Positions 1-8,232 of a DNA stretch of 32,631 bases are shown here, piece by piece. The DNA lies in assembly GCA_016765535.1 (NCBI GenBank), contig JAESPQ010000072.1, positions 1-32,631 of the forward strand, read 5' to 3'. A program made the translations under genes and the position numbers. Origin of the DNA: Alteromonadaceae bacterium (GTDB lineage: Bacteria; Pseudomonadota; Gammaproteobacteria; Enterobacterales; Alteromonadaceae). Positions within the stretch are counted from its first letter, which is position 1; each line of letters begins with the position of its first letter. The notes beneath the pieces are model-generated. The model searched no databases. It saw nothing but the letters and a program-made list of their open reading frames with translations, and had not been told where the DNA came from.

Positions 1-1
1 A

Positions 2-220
2 ACTACTCGCAAAGACTCTGCTGCGGTCATTTTATATGCGGCTGAATTAGCCACAAAAATGGCGCTTGATACCATTCAACTACTCGGTGGTAACGGTTAT
101 ATTAATGAATTTCCAGCAGGTCGTTTATTGCGCGATGCTAAGTTATATGAAATTGGCGCTGGCACCTCAGAAATTCGCAGAATGCTCATCGGCAGAGAAT
201 TATTCAACGAATCTAAATAG
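2..220 (+). CDS. liuA: Isovaleryl-CoA dehydrogenase, C-terminal fragment (5' end outside window)
   Basis: An open frame enters from the left edge and ends at a TAG at 218-220, giving the last 72 residues of an acyl-CoA dehydrogenase. The visible piece has the family's C-terminal helices: the segment [20 protein letters not shown], then [19 protein letters not shown]. The GGNGY and GTSEIRR motifs belong to the FAD/CoA-binding C-terminal domain. The [21 protein letters not shown] wording, together with the liuBCDE genes directly downstream, points to isovaleryl-CoA dehydrogenase, which oxidises isovaleryl-CoA to 3-methylcrotonyl-CoA in leucine breakdown and passes electrons to ETF. Another short-chain acyl-CoA dehydrogenase is possible from sequence alone. 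The catalytic base lies outside the window. Confidence 0.88.
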   Translation, partial: TTRKDSAAVILYAAELATKMALDTIQLLGGNGYINEFPAGRLLRDAKLYEIGAGTSEIRRMLIGRELFNESK

Positions 221-252
221 AACCTAGAATCTAGGGTCTAGGCTCTAAACCA
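221..252. repeat. Short CTAGG-type imperfect tandem/inverted repeat
   Basis: Directly after the liuA stop there is a small cluster of CTAG-containing units: CCTAG and CTAGG form a 5-bp hairpin around AAT, and a further TCTAGG-like unit follows at once. It lies in the 90-bp liuA-liuB gap. There is no T-run after it, so it is not a convincing terminator. It may be a decayed minisatellite. Confidence 0.4.
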
Positions 253-310
253 CTTGCTTTGGCTTGTATCTATTAGCAAAACAATAACTATTTTATAAAA
301 AAGGTTTACC

Positions 311-1918
311 GTGGCTAAAATCATTTCAAAAATAAATACTCGCAGCCAAGATTTTTTAGACAATGCTGCCCACATGCAGAGCCAAGTTGATGATTTAAAA
401 ATCAAACTTGATAATATTAAACTTGGTGGTGGCGATCGCAGTCGTGAACGTCATTTATCACGAGGTAAGTTATTACCGCGCGATCGCGTATTAGCACTAC
501 TTGATGCTGGCTCACCATTTTTAGAGTTATCACAACTTGCCGCGTTTGATGTTTATAAAGACAATGTACCTGCCGCAGGTATTATCACAGGCATTGGTCG
601 TGTTGGCGGACAAGAATGTATTATTGTTGCCAACGATGCCACGGTAAAAGGTGGTACTTATTACCCGCTTACGGTTAAAAAACATCTACGTGCGCAAGCT
701 ATCGCGCAAGAAAACAACCTACCTTGTATTTATTTAGTTGACTCTGGTGGCGCTAATTTACCTAATCAAGATGATGTTTTTCCTGATAAAGAACATTTTG
801 GTCGTATTTTCTTTAATCAAGCCAATATGTCAGCGCAAAATATCCCACAAATTGCGGTTGTTATGGGCTCTTGTACCGCTGGTGGCGCTTATGTACCAGC
901 GATGGCTGATGAGTCAATTATTGTAAAAGAACAAGGCACGATATTTTTAGCCGGTCCACCATTAGTAAAAGCCGCAACAGGTGAAGTAGTGAGTAGTGAA
1001 GATCTCGGGGGTGCTGATGTTCATTGTCGTACTTCGGGTGTTACCGATCATTACGCCCAAAATGATCATCATGCGCTAGAACTTGCTCGTAATGCGGTTA
1101 AAAATCTAAATCGTGTTAAAAATATTGAACTAAATATTACAGCTATCACCGAACCTGCATACGATAGTAGTGAAATTTACGGCATTATCCCAAAAGACAC
1201 TCGTCAACCCTATGATGTTAGAGAGGTGATCGCTCGTGTCGTTGATGGTAGTAATTTTGATGAATTTAAAGCTTTGTATGGCACCACCTTAATTTGTGGT
1301 TTTGCGCATATTTTTGGCTACCCTGTCGGTATTGTCGCCAATAACGGGGTATTATTTGGTGAGTCTGCACAAAAAGGGGCACACTTTATAGAGCTTTGTG
1401 CGCAACGTAAAATTCCTTTGGTGTTTTTACAAAATATTACGGGCTTTATGGTCGGTCAACAATATGAAGCTAGTGGTATAGCCAAACATGGCGCAAAAAT
1501 GGTGACAGCGGTAGCAACCGCACAAGTACCTAAATTTACCATTTTAATTGGTGGTAGTTTTGGCGCAGGTAATTACGGCATGTGTGGCCGCGCTTACGAT
1601 CCACGTTTTTTGTTTATGTGGCCCAATGCGCGTATTTCAGTGATGGGTGGTGAACAAGCCGCAGGGGTTATGGCACAAGTAACGCGCGATAAAAAAGCAA
1701 AACTAGGTGAAAGCTGGAGCGAAAGCGACGAAGCGGCCTTTAAACAACCTATTATTGATGATTATGAACATCAAGGCCATCCTTACTATGCCTCGGCTCG
1801 TTTATGGGACGATGGCATCATAGATCCAGCAGACACTCGTCAAGTATTAGGTTTAGCCATTTCAGCCTCATTAAATAAACCCATTAGCGAAACTAAATTC
1901 GGCATTTTTAGAATGTAG
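311..1918 (+). CDS. liuB: Methylcrotonyl-CoA carboxylase, carboxyltransferase (beta) subunit
   Basis: A 535-residue protein, the usual length for the non-biotinylated subunit of 3-methylcrotonyl-CoA carboxylase. It carries the two crotonase-fold carboxyltransferase halves: the N-terminal half shows [19 protein letters not shown] and [13 protein letters not shown], the C-terminal half shows [11 protein letters not shown] and [20 protein letters not shown]. These segments bind the acyl-CoA and biotin in this family. The enzyme moves the carboxyl group from carboxybiotin to methylcrotonyl-CoA, making 3-methylglutaconyl-CoA. The start is GTG at 311, with an AAAAGG-like ribosome site just upstream. 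Its partner subunit is encoded by liuD, two genes on. A propionyl- or geranyl-CoA carboxylase is less likely because liuC and liuE are next to it. Confidence 0.95.
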   Translation: MAKIISKINTRSQDFLDNAAHMQSQVDDLKIKLDNIKLGGGDRSRERHLSRGKLLPRDRVLALLDAGSPFLELSQLAAFDVYKDNVPAAGIITGIGRVGGQECIIVANDATVKGGTYYPLTVKKHLRAQAIAQENNLPCIYLVDSGGANLPNQDDVFPDKEHFGRIFFNQANMSAQNIPQIAVVMGSCTAGGAYVPAMADESIIVKEQGTIFLAGPPLVKAATGEVVSSEDLGGADVHCRTSGVTDHYAQNDHHALELARNAVKNLNRVKNIELNITAITEPAYDSSEIYGIIPKDTRQPYDVREVIARVVDGSNFDEFKALYGTTLICGFAHIFGYPVGIVANNGVLFGESAQKGAHFIELCAQRKIPLVFLQNITGFMVGQQYEASGIAKHGAKMVTAVATAQVPKFTILIGGSFGAGNYGMCGRAYDPRFLFMWPNARISVMGGEQAAGVMAQVTRDKKAKLGESWSESDEAAFKQPIIDDYEHQGHPYYASARLWDDGIIDPADTRQVLGLAISASLNKPISETKFGIFRM

Positions 1919-1927
1919 GTGAACAGT

Positions 1928-2779
1928 ATGACGATTACCCCTATTAAAAAAGAGAAAGAAGAAAAAGTATTATTTGAGATTAATACTCAAGGCGTTGCCA
2001 CTGTTACCTTAAATAACCCCGATAAACACAACGCTTTTGACGATCAAATTATCGCGACATTAACCACTATTTTTAATGATATTGCCCAACGTAATGACAT
2101 TCACGTAATGGTATTAGCCTCAACTGGCAAATCATTTTCAGCAGGTGCCGATTTAGGTTGGATGAAACGTATGGCAAGTTATTCTTATGAAGATAACTTA
2201 AAAGACGCTAACGCCCTTGCCAACATGTTAAAAGCCTTAAACTTTTTACCTCAACCTACGATAGCTAAAATTCAAGGTGCCGCTTTTGGTGGCGCAGTAG
2301 GCTTAGCGAGTTGTTGTGACATTGTTATTGCCGCCAATAAAGCGAGCTTTTGTTTAAGCGAAGTAAAATTAGGGTTAATTCCTGCCACCATTAGTCCTTA
2401 TGTAGTTAATGCCATAGGTTTAAAAGCATGTCGGCGTTATTTTCAAACTGCCGAACGCTTTTTTGCCGAGAAAGCGCAGCAATTAGGTTTAGTAGATGAA
2501 GTGGTGGAGCTTGAAAGTCTTAATAACGAAGTAAATAAGATGATCATCACATTACTTAATAATGCACCACTCGCCGTGCGAGCAGCTAAGCAAATTGCCT
2601 TTGATGTTGCTTATAAAACTATTGATAATGACTTATTACAAGATACTAGCGAGCGTATTGCACAATTAAGAGTATCTACAGAAGGACAAGAAGGCTTAGC
2701 TGCCTTTTTTGAAAAGCGCACTCCTGCATGGCAACAAGCACTCAATGCTTATTCAACAGCCCCAACAAGCGAGAAATAA
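1928..2779 (+). CDS. liuC: Methylglutaconyl-CoA hydratase (crotonase family)
   Basis: A crotonase-fold enzyme of 283 residues from the ATG at 1928. I prefer this start because AGGTGA, overlapping the liuB stop, sits five bases before it; an in-frame GTG at 1919 would add three residues. The oxyanion-hole segments are visible as FSAGADLGWM and GAAFGGAVGLASCCDIVIA, followed by FCLSEVKLGLIPATISPYV with the acidic residue region expected in hydratases. It should hydrate 3-methylglutaconyl-CoA to HMG-CoA. It lies between the two methylcrotonyl-CoA carboxylase subunits and is three bases from liuD, so translation is probably coupled. Sequence alone would also allow a generic enoyl-CoA hydratase. 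Confidence 0.92.
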   Translation: MTITPIKKEKEEKVLFEINTQGVATVTLNNPDKHNAFDDQIIATLTTIFNDIAQRNDIHVMVLASTGKSFSAGADLGWMKRMASYSYEDNLKDANALANMLKALNFLPQPTIAKIQGAAFGGAVGLASCCDIVIAANKASFCLSEVKLGLIPATISPYVVNAIGLKACRRYFQTAERFFAEKAQQLGLVDEVVELESLNNEVNKMIITLLNNAPLAVRAAKQIAFDVAYKTIDNDLLQDTSERIAQLRVSTEGQEGLAAFFEKRTPAWQQALNAYSTAPTSEK

Positions 2780-2782
2780 CCC

Positions 2783-4834
2783 ATGGGAACAATAACAGAG
2801 ACAAAGCAAAGTAAAATGTTTACTAAAATATTAATCGCTAACCGTGGTGAAATAGCCTGTCGGGTGATCAAAACTGCGAAAAAAATGGGCATTTTAACCG
2901 TTGCTGTTTATTCCGATGCCGATGCTGAATCGTTACACGTACACATGGCAGATGAAGCCATTTATTTAGGTGCATCTCCTTCGCGCGAAAGCTACTTACT
3001 CAGTGATAAAGTGATTGCTGCCGCCAAACAAACAGGCGCACAAGCGATTCATCCAGGCTACGGTTTTTTATCTGAGAATAGTGATTTTTGTAAAGCCTGT
3101 GCTAAAGAGAATATTATTTTCATTGGTCCTCCTGTTGGTGCTATTGAAGCGATGGGTTCAAAATCTGCCGCCAAAAATATTATGCAAAAAGCCAATGTGC
3201 CTTTAGTACCTGGTTATCATGGTGATAACCAAGATGAAGCCATTTTGAAAAAAGCAGCTGACGATATGGGCTACCCCGTATTATTAAAAGCGACGGCTGG
3301 CGGTGGTGGTAAAGGTATGCGCCAAGTATGGAACGAAAGCGAGTTTAGTGATGGATTAGCGGCAGCAAAACGTGAAGCAAAATCGTCATTTGGTGATGAC
3401 ACTATGCTAGTTGAAAAATACTTAACACAACCTCGCCATGTAGAAATTCAAGTATTTTGCGACAATCACCACAATGCCGTGTACTTATTTGAACGCGATT
3501 GTTCAGTACAACGTCGTCATCAAAAAGTTATTGAAGAAGCTCCCGCTTTTAGCATGAGTGAAGAACTGCGTTCACAAATGGGTGAGTCAGCAATAAAATC
3601 AGCACAGACCATAGGTTATCAAGGTGCAGGTACAGTTGAATTTTTACTTGATGTGGACGGCTCTTTCTACTTTATGGAAATGAATACCCGTTTACAGGTT
3701 GAACATCCCGTTACCGAAATGATCACCGGTGTTGATTTAGTTGAATGGCAATTGCGTGTTGCAGCAGGTGAAAAACTGCCAAAAACACAAAGTGAATTAA
3801 AAATTAACGGTCATGCTTTTGAAGCGCGTATTTATGCCGAAGATGCCAACAATGACTTTTTACCCGCAACTGGTACACTTACGTTTCTACAAACACCACT
3901 AGCCAGTAAAAATGTCCGTATCGACACAGGAGTACGCCAAGGCGATGAAGTAAGTGTGTTTTATGATCCGATGATCGCTAAATTGATCGTTTGGGATGAA
4001 AACCGTGAAAAAGCACTGCAACGCCTTGCTAAAGCCTTATCTGAATATCGCATTAACGGTGTCACTACTAATATCGATTTCCTTTATAATTTAGCGACAA
4101 CAAAACCATTTATTGAAGCAAATATTGATACGGGGTTTATTGAAAAATACCATAGCGAAATATTTCATCAAGATGAACAAAACCTTGCTAATGAGCTACC
4201 CATGGCAGCACTTTATTTAGTACTAGCATTACAGCAAAAAGCTAAAGTCAATGCAGCACAAACTAACGATCCCCATTCACCTTGGAATCAAACGAATGCT
4301 TGGCGTTTAAATGAGCCTCACACTCACCAAATTACCTTGGCGCACCAAGATATTGAATACCCCATAACGATTGAGCAGAAACGTCAAGGCAACAACAGTT
4401 ATTACCTGATCACCGTTAACGGTAAAACCCTTGATTGCCAAGGCAGCATTGAAAAAGAGGTACTGCAATTTAGCATTAATGGTTATCGCAGCCATGCCAC
4501 TATTAGTCACCAAGACGAAAATATCAGCTTATTTCGTCAAAACGGCGTGTTTAATTTTACTCACGTGCAACCTGATTGTGGCACCCAAGATACTGATGAT
4601 GCTCATGGCGGCTTAACCGCTCCTATGAATGGCACCATGATCAGCGTATTAGTTAACGTTGGCGATAAAGTCAGTAAAGATCAACCCTTAGTGATTATGG
4701 AAGCAATGAAGATGGAACATACCATTCGCGCACCAGTCGACGGTACTATTGAGGCTATCTATTTTAAAACGGGAGAAATGGTTGATGGCGGCGCTGAATT
4801 ACTTGCTTTTACGCCAGAGAATGAGGGTAAATAA
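2783..4834 (+). CDS. liuD: Methylcrotonyl-CoA carboxylase, biotin carboxylase/biotin carrier (alpha) subunit
   Basis: A 683-residue biotin-dependent carboxylase subunit. The N-terminal biotin carboxylase begins at [18 protein letters not shown] (about residue 14). It has the glycine-rich ATP loop [15 protein letters not shown], the ATP-grasp segment with [16 protein letters not shown], and a linker domain. A C-terminal biotinyl domain carries EAMKMEH with the biotinylated lysine at residue 643. The protein carboxylates its own biotin using ATP and bicarbonate for LiuB. The start at 2783 is retained; an internal ATG at 2816, right before the conserved [11 protein letters not shown], is a plausible alternative. 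The TAA stop shares one base with the liuE ATG, a sign of translational coupling. Confidence 0.95.
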   Translation: MGTITETKQSKMFTKILIANRGEIACRVIKTAKKMGILTVAVYSDADAESLHVHMADEAIYLGASPSRESYLLSDKVIAAAKQTGAQAIHPGYGFLSENSDFCKACAKENIIFIGPPVGAIEAMGSKSAAKNIMQKANVPLVPGYHGDNQDEAILKKAADDMGYPVLLKATAGGGGKGMRQVWNESEFSDGLAAAKREAKSSFGDDTMLVEKYLTQPRHVEIQVFCDNHHNAVYLFERDCSVQRRHQKVIEEAPAFSMSEELRSQMGESAIKSAQTIGYQGAGTVEFLLDVDGSFYFMEMNTRLQVEHPVTEMITGVDLVEWQLRVAAGEKLPKTQSELKINGHAFEARIYAEDANNDFLPATGTLTFLQTPLASKNVRIDTGVRQGDEVSVFYDPMIAKLIVWDENREKALQRLAKALSEYRINGVTTNIDFLYNLATTKPFIEANIDTGFIEKYHSEIFHQDEQNLANELPMAALYLVLALQQKAKVNAAQTNDPHSPWNQTNAWRLNEPHTHQITLAHQDIEYPITIEQKRQGNNSYYLITVNGKTLDCQGSIEKEVLQFSINGYRSHATISHQDENISLFRQNGVFNFTHVQPDCGTQDTDDAHGGLTAPMNGTMISVLVNVGDKVSKDQPLVIMEAMKMEHTIRAPVDGTIEAIYFKTGEMVDGGAELLAFTPENEGK

Positions 4835-5778
4835 TGTCAGCAAAAAAATTAATAATCAATGAACTCCCCAAAGTAGTAAAAATTGTTGAAGTTGGTCCTC
4901 GTGATGGTTTGCAAAACGAAAAAAAATTGATCAGCGCTGATGATAAAATAGCATTAATTAATCAACTCGCCGATGCGGGTATTAATTATATTGAAAGCGG
5001 TAGTTTTGTTTCACCTAAATGGGTACCGCAAATGGCAACTTCAACAGAGATCTTTAAAAAGCTAGTCCGTAAAAAAGGCGTTACTTATGCCGCTTTAACG
5101 CCAAATATGCGAGGCTTTGAAAATGCACTTGCCGTAAATGCTGACGAAGTCGCTATTTTCGGTGCTGCATCAGAAAGCTTTAGCCAGAAAAATATCAATT
5201 GCTCTATAGAGGAATCTCTCGAACGATTTGTCCCTATTATAACAGCGGCTAAAAAAGCCAATATAAAAGTCCGTGGTTATGTTTCTTGCGTGGTCGGTTG
5301 TCCTTATGAGGGTGATATTGATCCTGAACAAGTCGCAATGATCGCCGAAAAAATGTACCAACTGGGCTGCTACGAGGTGTCATTAGGTGACACCATTGGT
5401 GTTGGTACTGTAGCAAGTGTACAAAAAATGCTACAAGCAGTTAGTGTAAAAGTACCCGTTGAAAAGCTTGCTGTGCACTTCCACGATACTTATGGACAGG
5501 CGTTAACTAACATTTACACTGCTCTACAAATGGGGATCAAGGTAGTCGATAGTGCCATTGCAGGCTTAGGCGGTTGCCCGTATGCTAAAGGTGCTTCTGG
5601 TAATGTTGCCACTGAAGATGTGGTGTATTTACTCAATGGTCTTAATATTGACACAGGTATTGATTTTCAAAAATTGCTTAGCACAGGCTGGTATATTAGT
5701 GACAAATTAGGCAAAGCACCTATTTCAAAAGTGTCAAATGCTTATCGGGCTAAATTAACTAAAATAGATTCAGCATAA
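4834..5778 (+). CDS. liuE: Hydroxymethylglutaryl-CoA lyase
   Basis: A 314-residue DRE-TIM-family lyase. The N-terminal [13 protein letters not shown] (from about residue 17) supplies the metal- and substrate-binding Arg-Asp pair. Later come the [12 protein letters not shown] metal-ligand histidines and the [19 protein letters not shown] segment with the catalytic cysteine. It splits HMG-CoA into acetyl-CoA and acetoacetate, the last step of the liu pathway. The ATG at 4834 overlaps the liuD stop by one base, and GAGGGTAA upstream is a good ribosome site. It is the last gene of the tight liu operon; the CoA-transferase genes follow after a 188-bp gap. Confidence 0.95.
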   Translation: MSAKKLIINELPKVVKIVEVGPRDGLQNEKKLISADDKIALINQLADAGINYIESGSFVSPKWVPQMATSTEIFKKLVRKKGVTYAALTPNMRGFENALAVNADEVAIFGAASESFSQKNINCSIEESLERFVPIITAAKKANIKVRGYVSCVVGCPYEGDIDPEQVAMIAEKMYQLGCYEVSLGDTIGVGTVASVQKMLQAVSVKVPVEKLAVHFHDTYGQALTNIYTALQMGIKVVDSAIAGLGGCPYAKGASGNVATEDVVYLLNGLNIDTGIDFQKLLSTGWYISDKLGKAPISKVSNAYRAKLTKIDSA

Positions 5779-5783
5779 TAGTT

Positions 5784-5856
5784 TTGTCGCGGCAAGCGGC
5801 GACCTACTTATGAGTGCTATCTAATGTAGGTTGTCCCGAGCAGTGCGAGGCGCAAC
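5784..5856. repeat. Paired GC-rich imperfect hairpins (probable dispersed repeat)
   Basis: In an AT-rich gap, 5786-5803 folds as GTCGC/GCGAC with an inner GC/GC pair. 5831-5856 folds with GTTG/CAAC ends. The two units face each other through CCTAC (5803-5807) and GTAGG (5826-5830), so the whole block can also pair as one longer structure. The base composition is clearly richer in G+C than the flanks, which suggests an inserted or dispersed repeat rather than local sequence. It could slow or stop transcription out of liuE, but no T-run follows. Confidence 0.55.
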
Positions 5857-5884
5857 GCTATAAATGACAACACTGATATACGTA

Positions 5885-5918
5885 ATCCTGACAAAGGTCA
5901 GGATCTTTGAACAAAGAT
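5885..5918. repeat. Two overlapping perfect hairpins upstream of scoA
   Basis: ATCCTGAC (5885-5892) and GTCAGGAT (5897-5904) form a perfect 8-bp stem with loop AAAG. ATCTTTG (5903-5909) and CAAAGAT (5912-5918) form a perfect 7-bp stem with a two-base loop, sharing two bases with the first. Only one can be fully formed at a time. The layout resembles small REP-like repeats common in marine gammaproteobacteria, or an operator/leader structure for scoA. No U-tract follows, so a terminator is unlikely. Confidence 0.6.
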
Positions 5919-5966
5919 AATACATAACAGTGAATCGAATAACATAAAATAAAAGAGGATTTTTCA

Positions 5967-6686
5967 ATGGCAGGTTTTGACAAAGTAGTAACAAGCTACG
6001 CAGAAGCCATGGCAGGTTTAACCGATAATATGACAGTCATTGCTGGCGGTTTTGGCTTATGTGGTATTCCAGAAAATTTAATCAACGAAATAAAACACAA
6101 AGGCACTAAAGGCTTAACCCTTGTTTCAAATAACTGTGGTGTTGATGATTTTGGCTTAGGGGTATTATTACCAAATCGACAAATTAAAAAAATCATTGCT
6201 TCTTATGTTGGTGAAAATGCTGAATTTGAACGCCAAATGATGGCTGGTGAACTTGAAGTTGAATTAACGCCACAAGGTACACTGGCTGAAAAAATGCGGG
6301 CTGGTGGTGCTGGTATTCCCGCTTTTTTTACTGCTACAGGTTTTGGCACACCAGTAGCGATAGGCAAAGAAGAACGTCAATTCAATGGTCGTCATTATAT
6401 TTTAGAAGAATCTATCACTGGCGACTTTGCTATCATAAAAGCATGGAAAGCCGATCGTTATGGTAACTTAGTATTTAGAAAAACGGCCCGTAACTTTAAT
6501 CCTTTAGCCGCAACCGCAGGTAAAATAACCGTCGTTGAAGTAGAAGAAATAGTTGCGGTTGGTGAACTAGATCCCGACCAAATTCATACCCCTGGTATTT
6601 ACGTTGATCGTTTAATTCAAGGCACTTTTGAAAAACGTATTGAACAACGCACGGTTCGTTCCTCATCAGTAGCAACAGGAGAATAA
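5967..6686 (+). CDS. scoA: 3-oxoacid CoA-transferase, subunit A
   Basis: A 239-residue CoA-transferase family I alpha subunit. The glycine-rich segment [13 protein letters not shown] (residues about 27-39) is the family signature, and the later [15 protein letters not shown] and [28 protein letters not shown] segments match the succinyl-CoA:3-ketoacid transferase A chain. With subunit B it moves CoA from succinyl-CoA to acetoacetate. The ATG at 5967 has a strong AGAGGA site. Lying right after HMG-CoA lyase, it most likely re-activates the acetoacetate released from leucine, yielding acetoacetyl-CoA for thiolysis. An AtoD-type acetate CoA-transferase is the alternative name for the same fold. 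Confidence 0.92.
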   Translation: MAGFDKVVTSYAEAMAGLTDNMTVIAGGFGLCGIPENLINEIKHKGTKGLTLVSNNCGVDDFGLGVLLPNRQIKKIIASYVGENAEFERQMMAGELEVELTPQGTLAEKMRAGGAGIPAFFTATGFGTPVAIGKEERQFNGRHYILEESITGDFAIIKAWKADRYGNLVFRKTARNFNPLAATAGKITVVEVEEIVAVGELDPDQIHTPGIYVDRLIQGTFEKRIEQRTVRSSSVATGE

Positions 6687-6688
6687 TA

Positions 6689-7345
6689 ATGGCCTTATCA
6701 AGAGAACAAATTGCTCAACGTGTTGCCCAAGAATTACAAGATGGCTATTACGTTAATTTAGGTATTGGTATTCCCACTTTAGTCGCTAATTTTATCCCTG
6801 ATAATATCAACGTTATGCTGCAATCTGAAAATGGTTTGCTTGGTATGGGACAATTCCCCAGCGAAGAAGAAATTGATGCCGATTTGATCAACGCAGGCAA
6901 ACAAACCGTGACCATGGCAAAAGGTGCCTCTATTTTTGATAGTGCAGAATCTTTTGCCATGATCCGTGGCGGTCATGTTGATTTAACCGTTTTAGGTGCC
7001 TTTGAAGTTGATGTTAACGGTAACATCGCCTCTTATATGATCCCCGGCAAACTGATTAAAGGCATGGGCGGTGCGATGGATTTAGTTGCGGGTGCTGACA
7101 ATATTATTGTTACCATGACCCATGCCTCAAAACATGGTGTATCTAAACTATTAAGTAACTGCACGCTGCCACTAACGGGTAAAGGTTGTATAAAACGCGT
7201 ATTAACAGATTTAGCCTTTATTGAAATTAAAGACGGTAAATTTCATTTACTTGAACGTGCGCCAGGAGTCAGTGTTGAAGACATTATAAAATTAACCGAA
7301 GGCGAATTAGCTATTCCTGTTAATGTGCCTGAAATGCAGTTTTAA
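6689..7345 (+). CDS. scoB: 3-oxoacid CoA-transferase, subunit B
   Basis: A 218-residue CoA-transferase beta subunit that starts two bases after the scoA stop, with AGGAGA inside the end of scoA as ribosome site. The segment NLGIGIPTLVANFIP is followed by SENGLLGMG, which contains the catalytic glutamate that forms the glutamyl-CoA intermediate. Later GGHVDLTVLGAFEVDVNGN and MGGAMDLVAGA match the family. It acts as a heteromer with ScoA in the cytoplasm. No convincing stem-loop terminator follows; only a T-rich stretch is seen after the stop. Confidence 0.93.
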   Translation: MALSREQIAQRVAQELQDGYYVNLGIGIPTLVANFIPDNINVMLQSENGLLGMGQFPSEEEIDADLINAGKQTVTMAKGASIFDSAESFAMIRGGHVDLTVLGAFEVDVNGNIASYMIPGKLIKGMGGAMDLVAGADNIIVTMTHASKHGVSKLLSNCTLPLTGKGCIKRVLTDLAFIEIKDGKFHLLERAPGVSVEDIIKLTEGELAIPVNVPEMQF

Positions 7346-7423
7346 TTATTTTTTTAGTATCCTTACGAAAAAAACTGAATAACTTATCTCTATTAACACG
7401 AATTAATTTATTGTTAAATGTCA

Positions 7424-7441
7424 GTTAATAAATTTATTAAC
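7424..7441. promoter_or_regulatory. 18-bp perfect palindrome, candidate operator
   Basis: GTTAATAAATTTATTAAC reads the same on both strands with no spacer. It lies about 80 bases before the riboswitch aptamer, in the promoter region of the secreted-protein gene. Perfect even palindromes of this size often bind dimeric regulators. It is AT-rich, so chance is not excluded. Confidence 0.4.
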
Positions 7442-7514
7442 AAGACAAACAGTACATTTATCAAGCAATAAATGAGTTTTTAGTTGCATTTAGTTACATA
7501 TTTAGTGATACTAA

Positions 7515-7635
7515 AAAGGACAAAGAAAAGGCAAAGTTTACGAAAGTACGCTACGCAAAACCACCGGCCTAAAGACCTTTACGTATTTATTTTTAAATAT
7601 TTGATCGTTCCATGGCAGCGGAGTTACCTCTAACA
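7515..7635 (+). promoter_or_regulatory. Probable cyclic-di-GMP-I (GEMM) riboswitch aptamer
   Basis: The conserved GEMM core is present in order and spacing. GGCAAA (7530-7535) is followed by a GAAA tetraloop (7542-7545) capping P2, then ACGCAAAACC (7553-7562), CCGGCCTAAAG (7564-7574) and ATGGCAGCGGAGTTACC (7612-7628). Aligned from memory to the Vibrio cholerae Vc2 aptamer, the ligand contacts correspond to G20 (7530), A47 (7557) and C92 (7627). Having G rather than A at position 20 favours c-di-GMP over cGAMP. CCTAAAG/CATGG in P3 resembles a tetraloop receptor for the GAAA loop. P1 and part of P3 pair weakly here, so a diverged aptamer is possible. It lies 57 bases before the start codon of the 7692 gene. 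Confidence 0.85.
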
Positions 7636-7657
7636 AGGTACTACCCTGTGGTTTTTT
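7633..7657 (+). terminator. Weak intrinsic terminator / expression platform of the riboswitch
   Basis: ACAAGG (7633-7638) and CCCTGT (7644-7649) pair with one A-C mismatch around loop TACTA. GG and six T residues follow, a layout suited to an attenuator. The same 3' bases GTGGTTTT (7648-7655) are perfectly complementary to AAAACCAC (7557-7564) inside the aptamer, and AGGTACT (7636-7642) can pair with the C92-containing strand 7622-7629 with one bulged base. Mutually exclusive folds therefore exist, but whether ligand turns the gene on or off cannot be read here. Confidence 0.5.
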
Positions 7658-7691
7658 CTTTTAATTAATCCAAATTATTTAAGGTTATTAA

Positions 7692-8048
7692 ATGAAAAAA
7701 TTATTATTAGCTTCTACCATTACTGCTTTATTATTAACATCTGTAGTTACTGCACCTAAAGTACAGGCTGCTAACATCGCTCAAAGCGTTTGTGAGTATG
7801 TCGCCGCAGATAACAAAAAACGCATGCGTTCATTTTTAAAGTCGAATAAATTAAGAATTCGTAATATCTTCAAAGGTATTCAATGTAATGGTCAGAATCT
7901 TCTACAATTTGCTGCAAGCAAAGGTTCTGTAAAAACTGGTACTTTGATGATTAGTAAATTACCAAAGAAAACAGTTTCTGCAAACATAGCACTTATTAGT
8001 GAAGAGTCACCTTTATATGACGCTGCTAACGCTCGCGTAAGCAGTTAG
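7692..8048 (+). CDS. Small secreted protein of unknown function, riboswitch-controlled
   Basis: A 118-residue protein with a clear Sec signal peptide: MKK, a hydrophobic stretch from about residue 4 to 21, and a cleavage site near VQA/AN (after residue 26). The mature part is about 92 residues, basic, with two cysteines (34 and 65) that could form one disulfide. Recognisable blocks are CEYVAADNKKRMRSFLK, the basic LRIRNIFKGI and CNGQNLLQFA. From memory these resemble small DUF3718-type periplasmic proteins of Alteromonadales, but I could not check this. The ATG at 7692 has AAGG seven bases upstream. It stands alone between a c-di-GMP riboswitch and a strong terminator, so it is a single-gene unit. 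I do not know its function; the leader suggests a link to the sessile/motile switch. Confidence 0.85.
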   Translation: MKKLLLASTITALLLTSVVTAPKVQAANIAQSVCEYVAADNKKRMRSFLKSNKLRIRNIFKGIQCNGQNLLQFAASKGSVKTGTLMISKLPKKTVSANIALISEESPLYDAANARVSS

Positions 8049-8107
8049 ATTTAATTAACTGGTCGTTGTTATTTTTAATGATTTTCTAGTTAATAATTCT
8101 TGTCATT

Positions 8108-8135
8108 AAAAAACCAGCTTCTGCTGGTTTTTTTT
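8108..8135 (+). terminator. Rho-independent terminator of the secreted-protein gene
   Basis: AACCAGC (8112-8118), loop TTCT, GCTGGTT (8123-8129) form a perfect stem, extended by A-run/T-run pairing and followed by an unbroken run of eight T residues. It lies 60 bases after the stop at 8048 and is a textbook intrinsic terminator. Confidence 0.92.
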
Positions 8136-8232
8136 CGCCTGAACCTTTTTTAAATAAAAATAGCCACCAATAATTCATTAGTTTTCTTTTTAGTTGATAT
8201 ACTTAGAGTATTAAAGTGTAATTTTTAAGTAG

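Noticed and set aside
3015-4616. Several 60-70 codon frames overlapping liuD on both strands
   Set aside because: They lie inside a well-conserved gene in other frames and have no independent start signals.
7346-7360. Terminator of scoB at the T-rich run
   Set aside because: There is a T-run but no stem of useful length before it.
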